Assembly: GCA_910588335.1 (NCBI GenBank)
Contig: CAJUQV010000010.1
Span: forward strand, 1 to 64,000
DNA length: 64,000 bases
DNA from: an uncultured Ruminiclostridium sp.
Lineage (GTDB): Bacteria > Bacillota > Clostridia > Oscillospirales > Ruminococcaceae
Reading direction: 5' to 3'
Positions 42,918-51,952 of this stretch are shown here, piece after piece. The notes under the pieces were generated by a model that saw only the letters and a program-made list of their open reading frames with translations, did no database searches and was not told the origin of the DNA. The position numbers and the translations under genes were made by a program. How positions within the stretch are numbered: position 1 is the stretch's first letter; each line of letters opens with the position of its first letter.

Positions 42918-43066
42918 TTATATGAGAAGGACAGGCCGAATTATACGGTTATTGTGCAATTTTTCCAATTACTTATCCAAAGGAAAAAACAAGATTATTG
43001 AAAAAGTATCTATCTAATTGTCAAAAAAAAGAGTATAATATAATATCGTAATATCATGAAAAAGTA

Positions 43067-43095
43067 TTGCCAATTAAATTTACTTTGATTATATC
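43067..43095 (+). promoter_or_regulatory. Candidate typA promoter
   Basis: TTGCCA (43067-43072), a 17-base spacer and TATATC (43090-43095) would start a transcript near 43102, just before structured element C. Other TATAAT words at 43034-43043 lack a well-spaced -35 box. Confidence 0.45.
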
Positions 43096-43108
43096 TATGT
43101 GAATGTAA

Positions 43109-43162
43109 TACTAATCCTTGGTCAAGGTACAAACAAATAATATGGACGACCAAAGATCGGTA
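43109..43162 (+). repeat. Structured intergenic element, short copy C
   Basis: TACTAATCCTTGGTC (43109-43123) pairs with GACCAAAGATCGGTA (43148-43162). Between them lies AAGGTACAAACAAATAATAT, the same linker as in copies A and D. The core and arm 2 are absent. Compared with copy A the stem is CCTTGGTC/GACCAAAG, so both sides have changed together. A small hairpin AAAACGG-ACAGG-CCGTTTT follows at 43164-43182, upstream of typA. Confidence 0.75.
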
Positions 43163-43219
43163 TAAAACGGACAGGCCGTTTTATCGCGGCTTCAGAAAAA
43201 AAGAAAAGAGGAGATTCCC

Positions 43220-45046
43220 TTGGTAAGAAAAGATTTAAGAAACATCGCCATAATTGCCCACGTTGATCACGGCAAAACCACATTGGTGGACGAAATGCTG
43301 AAGCAGGGCGGAGTATACCGAGAAAATCAGACAACCGTCGAAAGAGTTATGGACAGCAACGACCTTGAGCGTGAAAGAGGCATTACTATATTGGCGAAAA
43401 ACACGTCCGTATACTACAAGGACGTTAAGATAAACATAGTGGATACACCGGGGCACGCGGACTTCTCCGGCGAAGTGGAACGCATACTGAAAATGGTTAA
43501 CGGCGTACTGCTGCTTGTGGACAGCTTTGAGGGCACAATGCCCCAAACTCGCTTCGTATTGCAGAAAGCGCTGGAACTGGGACATAAAATTATCGTCGTG
43601 GTAAATAAGACCGACCGCCCCGACGCGCGTAATAAAGAAGTTGTCAACGAAGTGCTGGAGCTTCTTTTGGATTTGGACGCTACCGAAGAGCAGCTTGACA
43701 GTCCCGTTGTATTCTGTTCGGGAAGAATGGGCTGTTCCTCCTACAATCCGGACGATATGGGAAATGATTTTGTACCGCTTTTTGACAAGATAGTGGAGCA
43801 TATCCCCGCCCCCGAAGGCGACGAAAACGGTGAATTACAGGTTTTGGTATCTTCCATAGATTACAATGACTATGTGGGAAGAATTGCGGTTGGACGCGTG
43901 GAAAGAGGAAAAATCAAAGTAAATCAGGAGGTTACGGTCTGCGATCATCATAACAGAACCGCTCCGTATAAATCCAAAATAGTGAGCCTGTATCAATTCG
44001 ACGGTCTCGGAAAAAAAGCCGTGGAAGAAGCCACGGTAGGCGATATAGTAGCTTTCAGCGGAATAGAGAACATCACCATAGGCGAAACGGTGTGCAGCGT
44101 CGGCAATCCCGAACCGCTCCCCTTTGTAAAAATATCCGAGCCTACAGTTGAAATGACCTTTTCGGTAAATGACAGTCCTTTCGCGGGAAAAGAAGGAAAA
44201 TTCGTAACCTCAAGACAAATACGCGAAAGACTCAACCGCGAACTTTTAAAAGACGTTTCCTTAAGGGTAAAAGACAGTGACACCACGGACAGCTTTGACG
44301 TGGCGGGCAGAGGTGAGATGCACCTTTCCATCCTGATAGAGACCATGAGAAGAGAAGGCTACGAACTGGCGGTAAGTACTCCCCGCGTATTGTACAAAGA
44401 AATAGACGGAGTAAAGTGCGAGCCTATGGAAAGACTTGTTATAGACGTCCCCTCCGAATCGGTGGGCGCCGTTATGAGCAAAATGGGCATACGCAAGGGC
44501 GAGATGGTTTCTATGAATCCCGTAGGCAGCCGCACCCGCATAGAATTTATTATACCCGAAAGAGGACTTTTCGGGTATAAAAGCGAATTTCTTACCGATA
44601 CCAAAGGTGAAGGAGTTATGAACACCGTGTTTGACGGATATCAGCCTTATATGGGAGACATACCCACCCGCACGACCGGTTCTCTTGTGGCATTTGAGAC
44701 GGGCACCGCCTGCGCCTACGGCATTTTCAACGTTCAGGACAGGGGTCAGCTCTTCATTGACGCGGGAACCGATGTATATGAGGGAATGGTGGTAGGCGTT
44801 TCCCCTAAAGCCGGAGATATAAATATCAACGTGTGCAAGAAAAAGCACCTTACCAATACAAGAGCCAGCGGAAGCGATGAAGCTCTGCGGCTTATCCCGT
44901 ATAAGCGGATGAGTCTTGAGGAAAGTCTTGAATTTATCGGAGAGGACGAGCTTGTGGAGGTAACTCCAAACAACATACGAATCAGAAAGCGCATTTTGGA
45001 TAACGAGCTTCGCGCCAAGTATCAGGCAAAGCATAAAAACAAATAA
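43220..45046 (+). CDS. typA: Translational GTPase TypA/BipA
   Basis: The 608-residue ribosome-associated GTPase has G1 AHVDHGKTT, G2/G3 RGITI and DTPGHADF, G4 NKTDRPDAR, then EF-G-like domains and the BipA-specific C-terminal domain with ERGLFGYKSEFLTDTKGEG and NTRASGSDEA. It assists 50S assembly and stress adaptation. The start codon is TTG, with AGAGGAG nine bases upstream. Its leader carries structured element C. Its stop overlaps the dus start as TAATG. Confidence 0.96.
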   Translation: MVRKDLRNIAIIAHVDHGKTTLVDEMLKQGGVYRENQTTVERVMDSNDLERERGITILAKNTSVYYKDVKINIVDTPGHADFSGEVERILKMVNGVLLLVDSFEGTMPQTRFVLQKALELGHKIIVVVNKTDRPDARNKEVVNEVLELLLDLDATEEQLDSPVVFCSGRMGCSSYNPDDMGNDFVPLFDKIVEHIPAPEGDENGELQVLVSSIDYNDYVGRIAVGRVERGKIKVNQEVTVCDHHNRTAPYKSKIVSLYQFDGLGKKAVEEATVGDIVAFSGIENITIGETVCSVGNPEPLPFVKISEPTVEMTFSVNDSPFAGKEGKFVTSRQIRERLNRELLKDVSLRVKDSDTTDSFDVAGRGEMHLSILIETMRREGYELAVSTPRVLYKEIDGVKCEPMERLVIDVPSESVGAVMSKMGIRKGEMVSMNPVGSRTRIEFIIPERGLFGYKSEFLTDTKGEGVMNTVFDGYQPYMGDIPTRTTGSLVAFETGTACAYGIFNVQDRGQLFIDAGTDVYEGMVVGVSPKAGDININVCKKKHLTNTRASGSDEALRLIPYKRMSLEESLEFIGEDELVEVTPNNIRIRKRILDNELRAKYQAKHKNK

Positions 45047-46023
45047 TGAACTATATAAAAATCGGAAACGTAAGAATCAAAAAAACCGCCTCCCTTGCTC
45101 CCATGGCGGGAATGGCGGACACCGCGTACAGGCTTATGGCAAAAAAGTACGGCGCGGCTTTGGTATGCGGGGAAATGGCAAGCTGCAAGGGCTTGTGCTA
45201 TACCGGCAGAAAGAGCGCCGCTCTTTTGGAAGTAACCGAAGAAGAAAGACCCATGGCGGTACAGCTTTTCGGCAGCGAGCCGGAGTTTTTTGCAAAAGCC
45301 GCAAAAACGGCCGAAAGGTACAAACCCGATCTTATTGATATAAACTGCGGCTGCCCCGTGCCAAAAGTAGTAAACACCGGAGCAGGCTCTGCGCTTATGA
45401 AAAAACCCGAACTGATAGGCGAACTTATAAAATCGGTAAAATCGGTAACGAATATTCCCGTAACGGTTAAAATACGTTTAGGCTGGGACAATGGCAGCGT
45501 TAACGCCGCCGAAGCGGCAAAAATTGCAGAGGAAAGCGGCGCGGCAGCAATAGCGGTACACGGGCGCACTAAAACGCAAATGTATTCCGGCAAGGCGGAT
45601 TGGGAAGCTATCGCCCGGGTCAAGGAATCGGTTAGCATACCTGTTATAGGCAACGGAGACGTAACTGATCCCGTAAGCTGTGAAAAAATGTACAGGGAAA
45701 CAAACTGCGATCTCGTTATGATAGGACGGGGCAGCTACGGCAGACCGTGGATTTTTGAAGAAATCGGGCATTATTTTGAAACAGGTGAGCTTCTGCCCGA
45801 AAAATGCCTTGAAGAAAGGCTTGAAATACTTTCCGAGCACATAAGTCTGATAGTTTCGCTTAAAGGCGAATGCTCCGGTATACGCGAAGCAAGAAAACAC
45901 GCCATATGGTATCTTAAAGGGATAAATAACGCCGCGCGTTACCGGAATAAGTGCGGGGCTTTGTGTACCCTTGAGGATTTTTACAGGCTTAAGGAAGAAG
46001 TCTTGAACGACAATACGCGGTAA
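45046..46023 (+). CDS. dus: tRNA-dihydrouridine synthase
   Basis: The 325-residue FMN enzyme reduces uridines in tRNA D-loops. It has the N-terminal LAPMAGMADTAYR, the catalytic cysteine in DINCGCPVPKVV, AVHGRTKTQMYSGKADW, and GNGDVTDP with MIGRGSYGRPW for flavin phosphate binding. The size and motifs match the DusB group. Translation is coupled to typA through the shared base of TAATG. Confidence 0.94.
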   Translation: MNYIKIGNVRIKKTASLAPMAGMADTAYRLMAKKYGAALVCGEMASCKGLCYTGRKSAALLEVTEEERPMAVQLFGSEPEFFAKAAKTAERYKPDLIDINCGCPVPKVVNTGAGSALMKKPELIGELIKSVKSVTNIPVTVKIRLGWDNGSVNAAEAAKIAEESGAAAIAVHGRTKTQMYSGKADWEAIARVKESVSIPVIGNGDVTDPVSCEKMYRETNCDLVMIGRGSYGRPWIFEEIGHYFETGELLPEKCLEERLEILSEHISLIVSLKGECSGIREARKHAIWYLKGINNAARYRNKCGALCTLEDFYRLKEEVLNDNTR

Positions 46024-46067
46024 AAAAACAGTATTGAAAAAAGCGATTATGAAAGGACAGCGGTAAA

Positions 46068-47249
46068 ATGAAACTGCCATCAGCGGAAGATTTTTTCGTT
46101 TTTGATATTAACAAAAGCGAATTTCTCGAAGACTACCGCCGCATAACGACGGGAGGAAAAAACGCGGTAAACGCCTACACAAGGCTTTGCTCCCATCTGC
46201 TGTTAAAGGATAAAAGCTTCTCCGATTTTGTTCACGATACTTTAATTTATTCCGAACAGCCTTTGACGGAAAAATATCTGATAACGAAAAATCCCTCAAT
46301 TTTAACCGCCATAAGCTACGACCTCGAAAGAATAAGAGAGATATGCTCTCTGTCCGCTTCGGATGTAAAAAAGTATATGTCGGAAGCCCTCGGAAGGGAT
46401 CTTTCGGGGCTTCCGGAATATGAAAAGGGCGACTTCAGATATACGGCGGAATATTTTATAGACCGCTGCAAGAGAAACGGCAGCGGAGTTTTTGCTCGTT
46501 ACAAAGCATTCGTATACAACGAAGCGAAAAAGTCTCTCATACCCGTGGAAAAACCCGACCCCGTAAAGCTTTCGGATTTGAAGCGCTATGAGACGCAAAG
46601 AAAACAGATAGTGGACAACACTCTGTGCTTTGTACATGGAAAACCCGCGTGCAACACATTGCTTTACGGCGACAGAGGCACAGGAAAATCCAGTACGGTA
46701 AAAGCCCTGCTAAACGAATTCCCTTCCCTGAGAATGATACGGCTTGACAAAACACAGATTTCCGCCGTTTTTGATCTGTACGAAAAATTATCCTCAGTGC
46801 CGTTGTATTTTATTATTTTTATTGACGACCTTTGCTTTTCAGAAGATGACGACGGTTTTTTTGTGCTTAAGCAGGCTCTTGAGGGCTCGCTTTCCGCAAA
46901 ACCGGACAACGTGCTTATCTATGCCACCACCAACCGACGCCATATTATAAAAGAAACCAACGCAAACCGAACGGAGAATTATGTTCATAAAAGCGACGCG
47001 GTAGATGACAATATGTCATTATCCGAAAGATTCGGGCTGTTTGTAACCTTTTCTGCGCCAAATAAAGAACAGTTCACGGACATAGCGAAAAAAATTGCCG
47101 CCGACAGAGGAATAGATATAGACGATAAAATTATTGAAGCGGGAGTCGAACGCTTTGCCCTGAAACGCGGCGGACGCTCGCCGAGAATTGCCAAGCAATA
47201 TGTGGATATTCTTGAGGGAAGACTTTCATTGGGACTGGAAATATATTAA
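46068..47249 (+). CDS. DUF815 family AAA ATPase
   Basis: The 393-residue protein has a variable helical N-terminal half and a P-loop domain: Walker A GDRGTGKSS near residue 205, Walker B-like FIIFIDDLCF, sensor NVLIYATTNRRH, and the arginine-rich SLSERFGLFVTF and KRGGRSPRIAKQYVDIL. This is the DUF815 group of bacterial AAA proteins, whose function is not established. It lies 44 bases after dus. The left end of a terminal-inverted-repeat element overlaps its stop codon (TAAGGCAACACC). Confidence 0.87.
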   Translation: MKLPSAEDFFVFDINKSEFLEDYRRITTGGKNAVNAYTRLCSHLLLKDKSFSDFVHDTLIYSEQPLTEKYLITKNPSILTAISYDLERIREICSLSASDVKKYMSEALGRDLSGLPEYEKGDFRYTAEYFIDRCKRNGSGVFARYKAFVYNEAKKSLIPVEKPDPVKLSDLKRYETQRKQIVDNTLCFVHGKPACNTLLYGDRGTGKSSTVKALLNEFPSLRMIRLDKTQISAVFDLYEKLSSVPLYFIIFIDDLCFSEDDDGFFVLKQALEGSLSAKPDNVLIYATTNRRHIIKETNANRTENYVHKSDAVDDNMSLSERFGLFVTFSAPNKEQFTDIAKKIAADRGIDIDDKIIEAGVERFALKRGGRSPRIAKQYVDILEGRLSLGLEIY

Positions 47250-47424
47250 GGCAACACCGCGCAAAGACTGCGCTGCGCGCTTTGCCGCGCATACGCTTGC
47301 ATCTTTTCCGTCATTTTTACCCAAAACTCCTTGAAATACGCCAGTATTCCTGCGTCGTTTTGGACAATCTGACGAAAAAGCTGACGGCACGTCTGCACGA
47401 CAATCTTTGTGCGGTGTTGCCTAA
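47246..47424 (-). repeat. 179-bp terminal-inverted-repeat element, copy 2
   Basis: This is an inverted copy of 39979-40146. The ends are TTAAGGCAACACCGCGCAAA and TTTGTGCGGTGTTGCCTAA. It contains an extra 12-base stretch (CAGCTTTTTCGT on the minus strand). Its plus-strand left end supplies the stop codon of the DUF815 gene. Both copies keep one open frame from end to end encoding an IVQNDAGI and YFKEFW-containing peptide of about 60 residues. Confidence 0.85.
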
Positions 47425-47467
47425 ATAACTTTTCCAATGGATTGAACCAGATTCTGAAAGGATAACG

Positions 47468-48400
47468 ATGAGAAAATTTAAAAAGCTGATCACCATTTTC
47501 TTAAGCTGTATAATGCTTTTTACGGCGTTGACGGGATGTGAAAAAGAACCGGAGGAACATCCCGACGAAACGGAAACTACTGTTACGGAAACCGAACCGA
47601 CGCCTTATCCCGTTTCAATAAATCATACGGAAATTAAGGCAAAACCCGAAAAAGTAGTATGTCTATCCCCTGCTGTTGCGGAAATTATTTTTGAAATGGG
47701 CTTTGGTGAAACAATCATAGGGAGAAGCGGCTACTGCGACTACCCGGAAGAAGTTCTGAACGCCGAGGACGTAGGCTCAGCCGCCAACCCCGATATAAAC
47801 GCCATAACCGATCTTATGCCGGATATGGTAATAACCTCGACTCCCATTGCCTCAAAGGATATTTTCACAATGGAGAAGGCAGGAATTACCACCGTATTGA
47901 TCCCCGCGCCCACCACGCTTAAAGGCTTTTCTTCAATATATATCGCAATAGGACTTATATACGAAGGACTTTTTACGGGAACGGAAAAAGGCGAAGAAGC
48001 TTATTCGGGAATATCAAAGCTTTTAGGCAACGCGGAAGCCTTAAATATAGGAAAATTTATCTATGTTACGGAAAACGTAGCAGTAGCGGGAGGAAACACG
48101 TTTGAAAGCGCAGTACTGTCCTGCTTCGGCACAAATCTTGCCAAAGAGGGCAGCGGTTACACTTACGACAAAGCCTTACTTCTGGAGGATCAGCCGGACG
48201 TTATACTTTTGAACAGCAAATATACAAGGGATACGCTTATGAACGATGAAATACTGTCGCAATTGGACGCGGCGGTAAATTACAGAATCATTTATATTGA
48301 CAACATTTTCTTTGAGCGGCCCTCCTCAAGAATAAAGGAATTTATAAACACGCTTCTCGAAGATTATAAAAGGCTCGGCGCCGATATTGCCCTTGAATAG
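47468..48400 (+). CDS. FecB/BtuF-type substrate-binding lipoprotein
   Basis: The 310-residue product has a lipoprotein signal with lipobox LTGC (C24), a short acidic threonine-rich linker, and a periplasmic-binding domain of the siderophore/cobalamin type: VVCLSPAVAEIIFEMGFGET, DYPEEVLNAEDVG, PDMVITSTPI and PDVILLNSKY. It should deliver iron-chelate, heme or B12 to a membrane transporter, but no permease or ATPase gene is nearby. It is the second orphan binding lipoprotein in the window. Confidence 0.87.
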   Translation: MRKFKKLITIFLSCIMLFTALTGCEKEPEEHPDETETTVTETEPTPYPVSINHTEIKAKPEKVVCLSPAVAEIIFEMGFGETIIGRSGYCDYPEEVLNAEDVGSAANPDINAITDLMPDMVITSTPIASKDIFTMEKAGITTVLIPAPTTLKGFSSIYIAIGLIYEGLFTGTEKGEEAYSGISKLLGNAEALNIGKFIYVTENVAVAGGNTFESAVLSCFGTNLAKEGSGYTYDKALLLEDQPDVILLNSKYTRDTLMNDEILSQLDAAVNYRIIYIDNIFFERPSSRIKEFINTLLEDYKRLGADIALE

Positions 48401-48413
48401 CTTATGCACGCAC

Positions 48414-48441
48414 TTGACTTTTAGTAAAATTTTGTTATAAT
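48414..48441 (+). promoter_or_regulatory. alaS promoter
   Basis: TTGACT (48414-48419), a 16-base spacer and a perfect TATAAT (48436-48441) lie 49 bases before alaS. The leader is too short for a T-box. Confidence 0.7.
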
Positions 48442-48490
48442 AATTATTAGTTGTAATTTAAATTCAACAGATGAAAGGTCGACACAAGAT

Positions 48491-51118
48491 ATGAAATGGA
48501 CAAGTCTTAACGATTTAAGAGAAAGCTATCTTAAATTTTTTGAAAGCAAGGAACATCTGCGTATGGATTCGGCTCCTCTCGTACCGCAGGGGGACAACTC
48601 CGTGCTTCTTATTAACGCTGGTATGACGCCTCTTAAAAAGTATTTTCAGGGCGTTGAAACCCCTCCCCGCAAAAGAGTGACCACCTGTCAGAAATGTATC
48701 CGTACTCCGGATATCGAAAATGTGGGAAAGACCGCAAGACACGGAACCTATTTTGAAATGCTCGGAAATTTCTCTTTCGGCGATTACTTTAAGCACGAAG
48801 CTATCGCGTGGGCGTGGGAATACCTTACGAAAGTACTTGAAATACCCGAAGACAAGCTTTGGGTAACCATTTATGAAGAGGACGACGAAGCCGGCGATAT
48901 CTGGGCGGATGAAATAGGCGTTCCCCGCGACAGAATTGTAAAGCTGGGAAAAAAGGACAACTTCTGGGAGCACGGCAGCGGTCCCTGCGGCCCCTGCTCC
49001 GAAATACATTTTGACAGAGGTGAAAAATACGGTCCTTTCATTGATTTTGAACAAGCGGGAGACTGCGATCGCATTATTGAAATATGGAACCTTGTATTCA
49101 CTCAGTTTGACAACGACGGCAAGGGCAACTACACAATGCTCGCCAATAAAAATATAGATACCGGAATGGGTCTTGACCGTCTCGCCTGTGTAATGCAGGA
49201 CGTGGATAACATGTTCGAGGTGGACACCGCCCAGAATATAATCAAAACCATATGTGAGCTTACGGGAAAACAATATAGGACAAATGAAAAGGACGACGTT
49301 TCAATCCGCGTGATCACCGACCATGTAAGAGCGAGTACTTTCCTTATAGGCGACGGTGTAAGACCCTCAAATGAAGGCAGAGGGTATGTTTTGAGACGCC
49401 TTATTCGCCGCGCCGCGCGTCACGGCCGTCTGTTGGGCATGAAGGAAAGCTTCCTGTACAAGGTTGCCGAAAGCGTTATAAAAGAAAACGAATCCGCTTA
49501 TCCGGAAGTAAAAGAAAAAGAGGAGTATATCAAAAAAGTTCTCCGAAACGAAGAAGACAGCTTCAACAAAACCGTTGAAAAAGGCTCTCAAATTCTTCAG
49601 GAGCTCATTGACAAAATGGATACCGGAAGCATTTTATGCGGAGAGGATGTTTTCAAGCTGCATGACACCTACGGCTTCCCTCTTGATCTTACCAAAGAAA
49701 TACTTGCGGAAAAGAATCTTTCTCTCGATGAAAATCGTTTTCGCGAGCTTATGGATATTCAGCGTACAACCGCCCGCTCAAATCAGGCGTTCAAGGGCGG
49801 TTGGGACGAAGCGTCCAACGACGCCTCTAACGAATTTAAAACCGAGTTTGTGGGATACAAGGAATTGTCCTGCTCAACCGTGTTGAAAGCGATTTTGAAG
49901 GGCGGAGCTCTAACCGACTCATGCTCCGAGGGCGATGACGCAGTAGTGCTTATCGAAAAAACGCCTTTCTACGCCGAAAGCGGCGGACAGGTGGGCGACA
50001 AAGGTATTATTGCCAACGGCGACAATGTGATGCGCGTTCTTGACACCAAAAAGCTGGCAGGCGGACAATACGTCTGTGAATGTCATATCGAAAGCGGCGA
50101 ATTTTACGTCAAAGACAACGTAAACGCGCAGGTGGACGAAGAACTCCGCCGCGCCACCGCGAGAAACCACACCTGCGCACACCTTTTACAGGCGGCTTTG
50201 CGCCGAGTGCTGGGAGATCATATTCACCAGTCGGGTTCCTACGTGGATCCTTACAAATGCCGTTTCGACTTTTCACATTTCAGCGCCATGACCTTAGAGG
50301 AAATCAATCATGTTGAAAAGCTTGTAAACGAAGAAATTTTAAAGGCGGTACCGGTTGTAACGGAAGAGCTTCCAATAGAAGAAGCCCAGAAACGCGGAGC
50401 AATGGCCTTATTCGGCGAAAAATACGGAAAAATTGTAAGAGTGGTTACCGTTCCCGATTTTTCAACGGAATTCTGCGGCGGTACCCACCTTACCAATACG
50501 GCACAGGCAGGTCTGTTCAAGATAATTACCGAAACCTCCGTAGCCAGCGGAGTGAGACGTATTGAGGCAATAACCGGTAATGAGATAATAAGAGCCTTTA
50601 ACGGGCTTAACGTGATTATGTCCAAAATAGGCGCGGCAGTTAAGGCTTCGGGAGAAGACGCCATTATAAATCGCTGTATCAGTCTTCAGAATGAAGTGCA
50701 TGAGCTTAAAAAGGAAATAGATCGCCTTAACGACAAAATTTCCGCATCACAGCTTAGCGGTCTTTACGATAATTTGGAAGAAATAAAGGGTATAAAGATT
50801 ATTACGGCGATGCTCACCGGCACCTCCGGAGAAAATCTCAGGAAAGTAATGGACGGCATGAAGAGCAAAAACAACAGCTTTATAGCGGTGCTTGCGGGCG
50901 TAAGCGACGATAAGGGCAACTTTGTCTGCGCGTGCAGCCCCGAAGCTGTGGCAAAAGGTGCCAACGCAGGACAGATAGTACGAAAAGTAGCCGAAATTAC
51001 AGGCGCCAAGGGCGGCGGTAAACCAGATATGGCTATGTCCGGAATAGGCGACAACACTAAGATTGACGAGGCTCTGCTTGCGGTAAAGAGCATAGCTTCG
51101 GAAATGCTTAAAGACTGA
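48491..51118 (+). CDS. alaS: Alanyl-tRNA synthetase
   Basis: The 875-residue class II synthetase charges tRNA-Ala. The catalytic domain holds RESYLKFFESKEHLRMDSAP, CQKCIRTPDIENVGKTARH and the motif-3-like GMGLDRLACVMQ. The editing domain has the zinc-binding HTCAHLL and CGGTH motifs. The C-terminal DHHA1 domain ends GGGKPDMAMSG and helps to edit mischarged tRNA. The length is normal. A ribosome binding site AAAGG lies 12 bases before the ATG. Confidence 0.97.
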   Translation: MKWTSLNDLRESYLKFFESKEHLRMDSAPLVPQGDNSVLLINAGMTPLKKYFQGVETPPRKRVTTCQKCIRTPDIENVGKTARHGTYFEMLGNFSFGDYFKHEAIAWAWEYLTKVLEIPEDKLWVTIYEEDDEAGDIWADEIGVPRDRIVKLGKKDNFWEHGSGPCGPCSEIHFDRGEKYGPFIDFEQAGDCDRIIEIWNLVFTQFDNDGKGNYTMLANKNIDTGMGLDRLACVMQDVDNMFEVDTAQNIIKTICELTGKQYRTNEKDDVSIRVITDHVRASTFLIGDGVRPSNEGRGYVLRRLIRRAARHGRLLGMKESFLYKVAESVIKENESAYPEVKEKEEYIKKVLRNEEDSFNKTVEKGSQILQELIDKMDTGSILCGEDVFKLHDTYGFPLDLTKEILAEKNLSLDENRFRELMDIQRTTARSNQAFKGGWDEASNDASNEFKTEFVGYKELSCSTVLKAILKGGALTDSCSEGDDAVVLIEKTPFYAESGGQVGDKGIIANGDNVMRVLDTKKLAGGQYVCECHIESGEFYVKDNVNAQVDEELRRATARNHTCAHLLQAALRRVLGDHIHQSGSYVDPYKCRFDFSHFSAMTLEEINHVEKLVNEEILKAVPVVTEELPIEEAQKRGAMALFGEKYGKIVRVVTVPDFSTEFCGGTHLTNTAQAGLFKIITETSVASGVRRIEAITGNEIIRAFNGLNVIMSKIGAAVKASGEDAIINRCISLQNEVHELKKEIDRLNDKISASQLSGLYDNLEEIKGIKIITAMLTGTSGENLRKVMDGMKSKNNSFIAVLAGVSDDKGNFVCACSPEAVAKGANAGQIVRKVAEITGAKGGGKPDMAMSGIGDNTKIDEALLAVKSIASEMLKD

Positions 51119-51148
51119 AAACATATTTATAATATAAAGTATGTTTGA

Positions 51149-51240
51149 TACTAATCCCTTTTAAAACTGTTGGATTAGTGTTTTGGGTGCATTCCTTTTT
51201 AAACTATTAATAAAATCCATAGTTTAAAAAGGAATTGGTA
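51149..51240 (+). repeat. Structured intergenic element, full copy E
   Basis: Arm 1 TACTAATCCCTTTTAAAAC (51149-51167); core TTAGTGTTTTGGGTGCA (51175-51191); arm 2 TTCCTTTTTAAACTAT (51192-51207); loop TAATAAAATCC; arm 3 ATAGTTTAAAAAGGAA (51219-51234), then TTGGTA. Arms 2 and 3 give a perfect 16-bp stem. Arm 3 with TTGGTA can instead pair with arm 1. It lies between alaS and the HIT gene. Confidence 0.8.
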
Positions 51241-51292
51241 TGAAGGAACTTGTAAACATGTTTTTTATACGCTGAATAGAAAGGAATAAAAA

Positions 51293-51634
51293 ATGGAAAA
51301 CTGCCTTTTCTGCAAAATAATTAAGGGAGAGATCCCTTCCGCAAAGGTTTACGAGGATGAAGAGATACTTGCCTTTAAAGATATCAATCCAATGGCTCCC
51401 GTTCATATCCTTATTATACCTAAAAACCATATTGACGGAGCGGATATGCTGAACGACGAAAACTCCGCCGTAGTTTCCAAAATATTTGCCGTCGCATCTC
51501 GGCTGGCTAAGGAAAACAGCTTGGATAACGGCTTCCGTATCGTGACCAATGTCGGCGCGGACGGCAGACAGACGGTGCGCCATCTGCATTTTCACCTGCT
51601 TGGAGGAAAAAAGCTTAATACGGCGCTTTGCTGA
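51293..51634 (+). CDS. HIT-family (HINT-like) nucleotide hydrolase
   Basis: The 113-residue protein begins ENCLFCKIIKGEIPSAKVYE and carries the catalytic triad HLHFHLLGG. This matches the HINT branch, which hydrolyses adenosine phosphoramidates and related aminoacyl-adenylates. Its position after alaS fits a housekeeping role clearing aminoacyl-AMP, although the two genes are separated by element E. AAAGGAA precedes the ATG. Confidence 0.93.
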   Translation: MENCLFCKIIKGEIPSAKVYEDEEILAFKDINPMAPVHILIIPKNHIDGADMLNDENSAVVSKIFAVASRLAKENSLDNGFRIVTNVGADGRQTVRHLHFHLLGGKKLNTALC

Positions 51635-51644
51635 TAAGAATTTA

Positions 51645-51695
51645 TACTAATAACCATTTTGACACAGGATAAAATCATAGTTAAAATGGTTGTTA
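51645..51695 (+). repeat. Structured intergenic element, short copy G
   Basis: TACTAATAACCATTTTGAC (51645-51663) pairs with GTTAAAATGGTTGTTA (51680-51695) around an AGGATAAAATCAT loop that resembles the loop of copy E. The stem sequence (AACCATTTT/AAAATGGTT) is unlike all other copies, yet pairing is kept. Confidence 0.7.
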
Positions 51696-51705
51696 CAACA
51701 GAAAC

Positions 51706-51755
51706 ACTGTTAACCAATTAAAAACCATTTTTCCAATTTCTAATTGGTTAACAGT
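51706..51755. repeat. Perfect 15-bp inverted repeat
   Basis: ACTGTTAACCAATTA (51706-51720) and TAATTGGTTAACAGT (51741-51755) flank a 20-base loop, directly next to copy G. There is no T-tract, so it is not a classic terminator. It may be another stem variant without the TACTAAT end. Confidence 0.6.
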
Positions 51756-51799
51756 ATTATTTATGGAAATACGATCCGGCAGCTACTATAACAAATCAC

Positions 51800-51828
51800 T
51801 TGACAATAAATCCCATTTGTGCTATAAT
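51800..51828 (+). promoter_or_regulatory. Promoter of the MMPL-GLUG-CYTH operon
   Basis: A perfect TTGACA (51800-51805), a 17-base spacer and a perfect TATAAT (51823-51828) lie about 235 bases before the MMPL start, giving a long leader. Confidence 0.8.
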
Positions 51829-51843
51829 ACTTTTTATTAAAAA

Positions 51844-51899
51844 GTCTGCGTCAGATGTTTTTTCACGCCTAACATCCGACGCGGACATTGTGTTTTTTT
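51844..51899 (+). terminator. Terminator-like hairpin in the MMPL operon leader
   Basis: GTCTGCGTCAGATGTT (51844-51859) pairs with AACATCCGACGCGGAC (51871-51886) over 15 bp with one mismatch. A seven-T run follows at 51893-51899. It starts only about ten bases after the predicted transcript start. It may attenuate the operon or end a short RNA. Confidence 0.65.
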
Positions 51900-51952
51900 A
51901 CGGGAATTTTCGACTGACGGTCACAATTAAAAATAGTATAAATCACTGTATA

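Noticed and set aside
44261..45034. 257-residue minus-strand ORF opposite typA
   Set aside because: It is an antisense shadow of a strongly conserved gene with no family motif.
48442..48490. T-box riboswitch upstream of alaS
   Set aside because: The leader is under 50 bases, with no stem I, no T-box sequence and no terminator.
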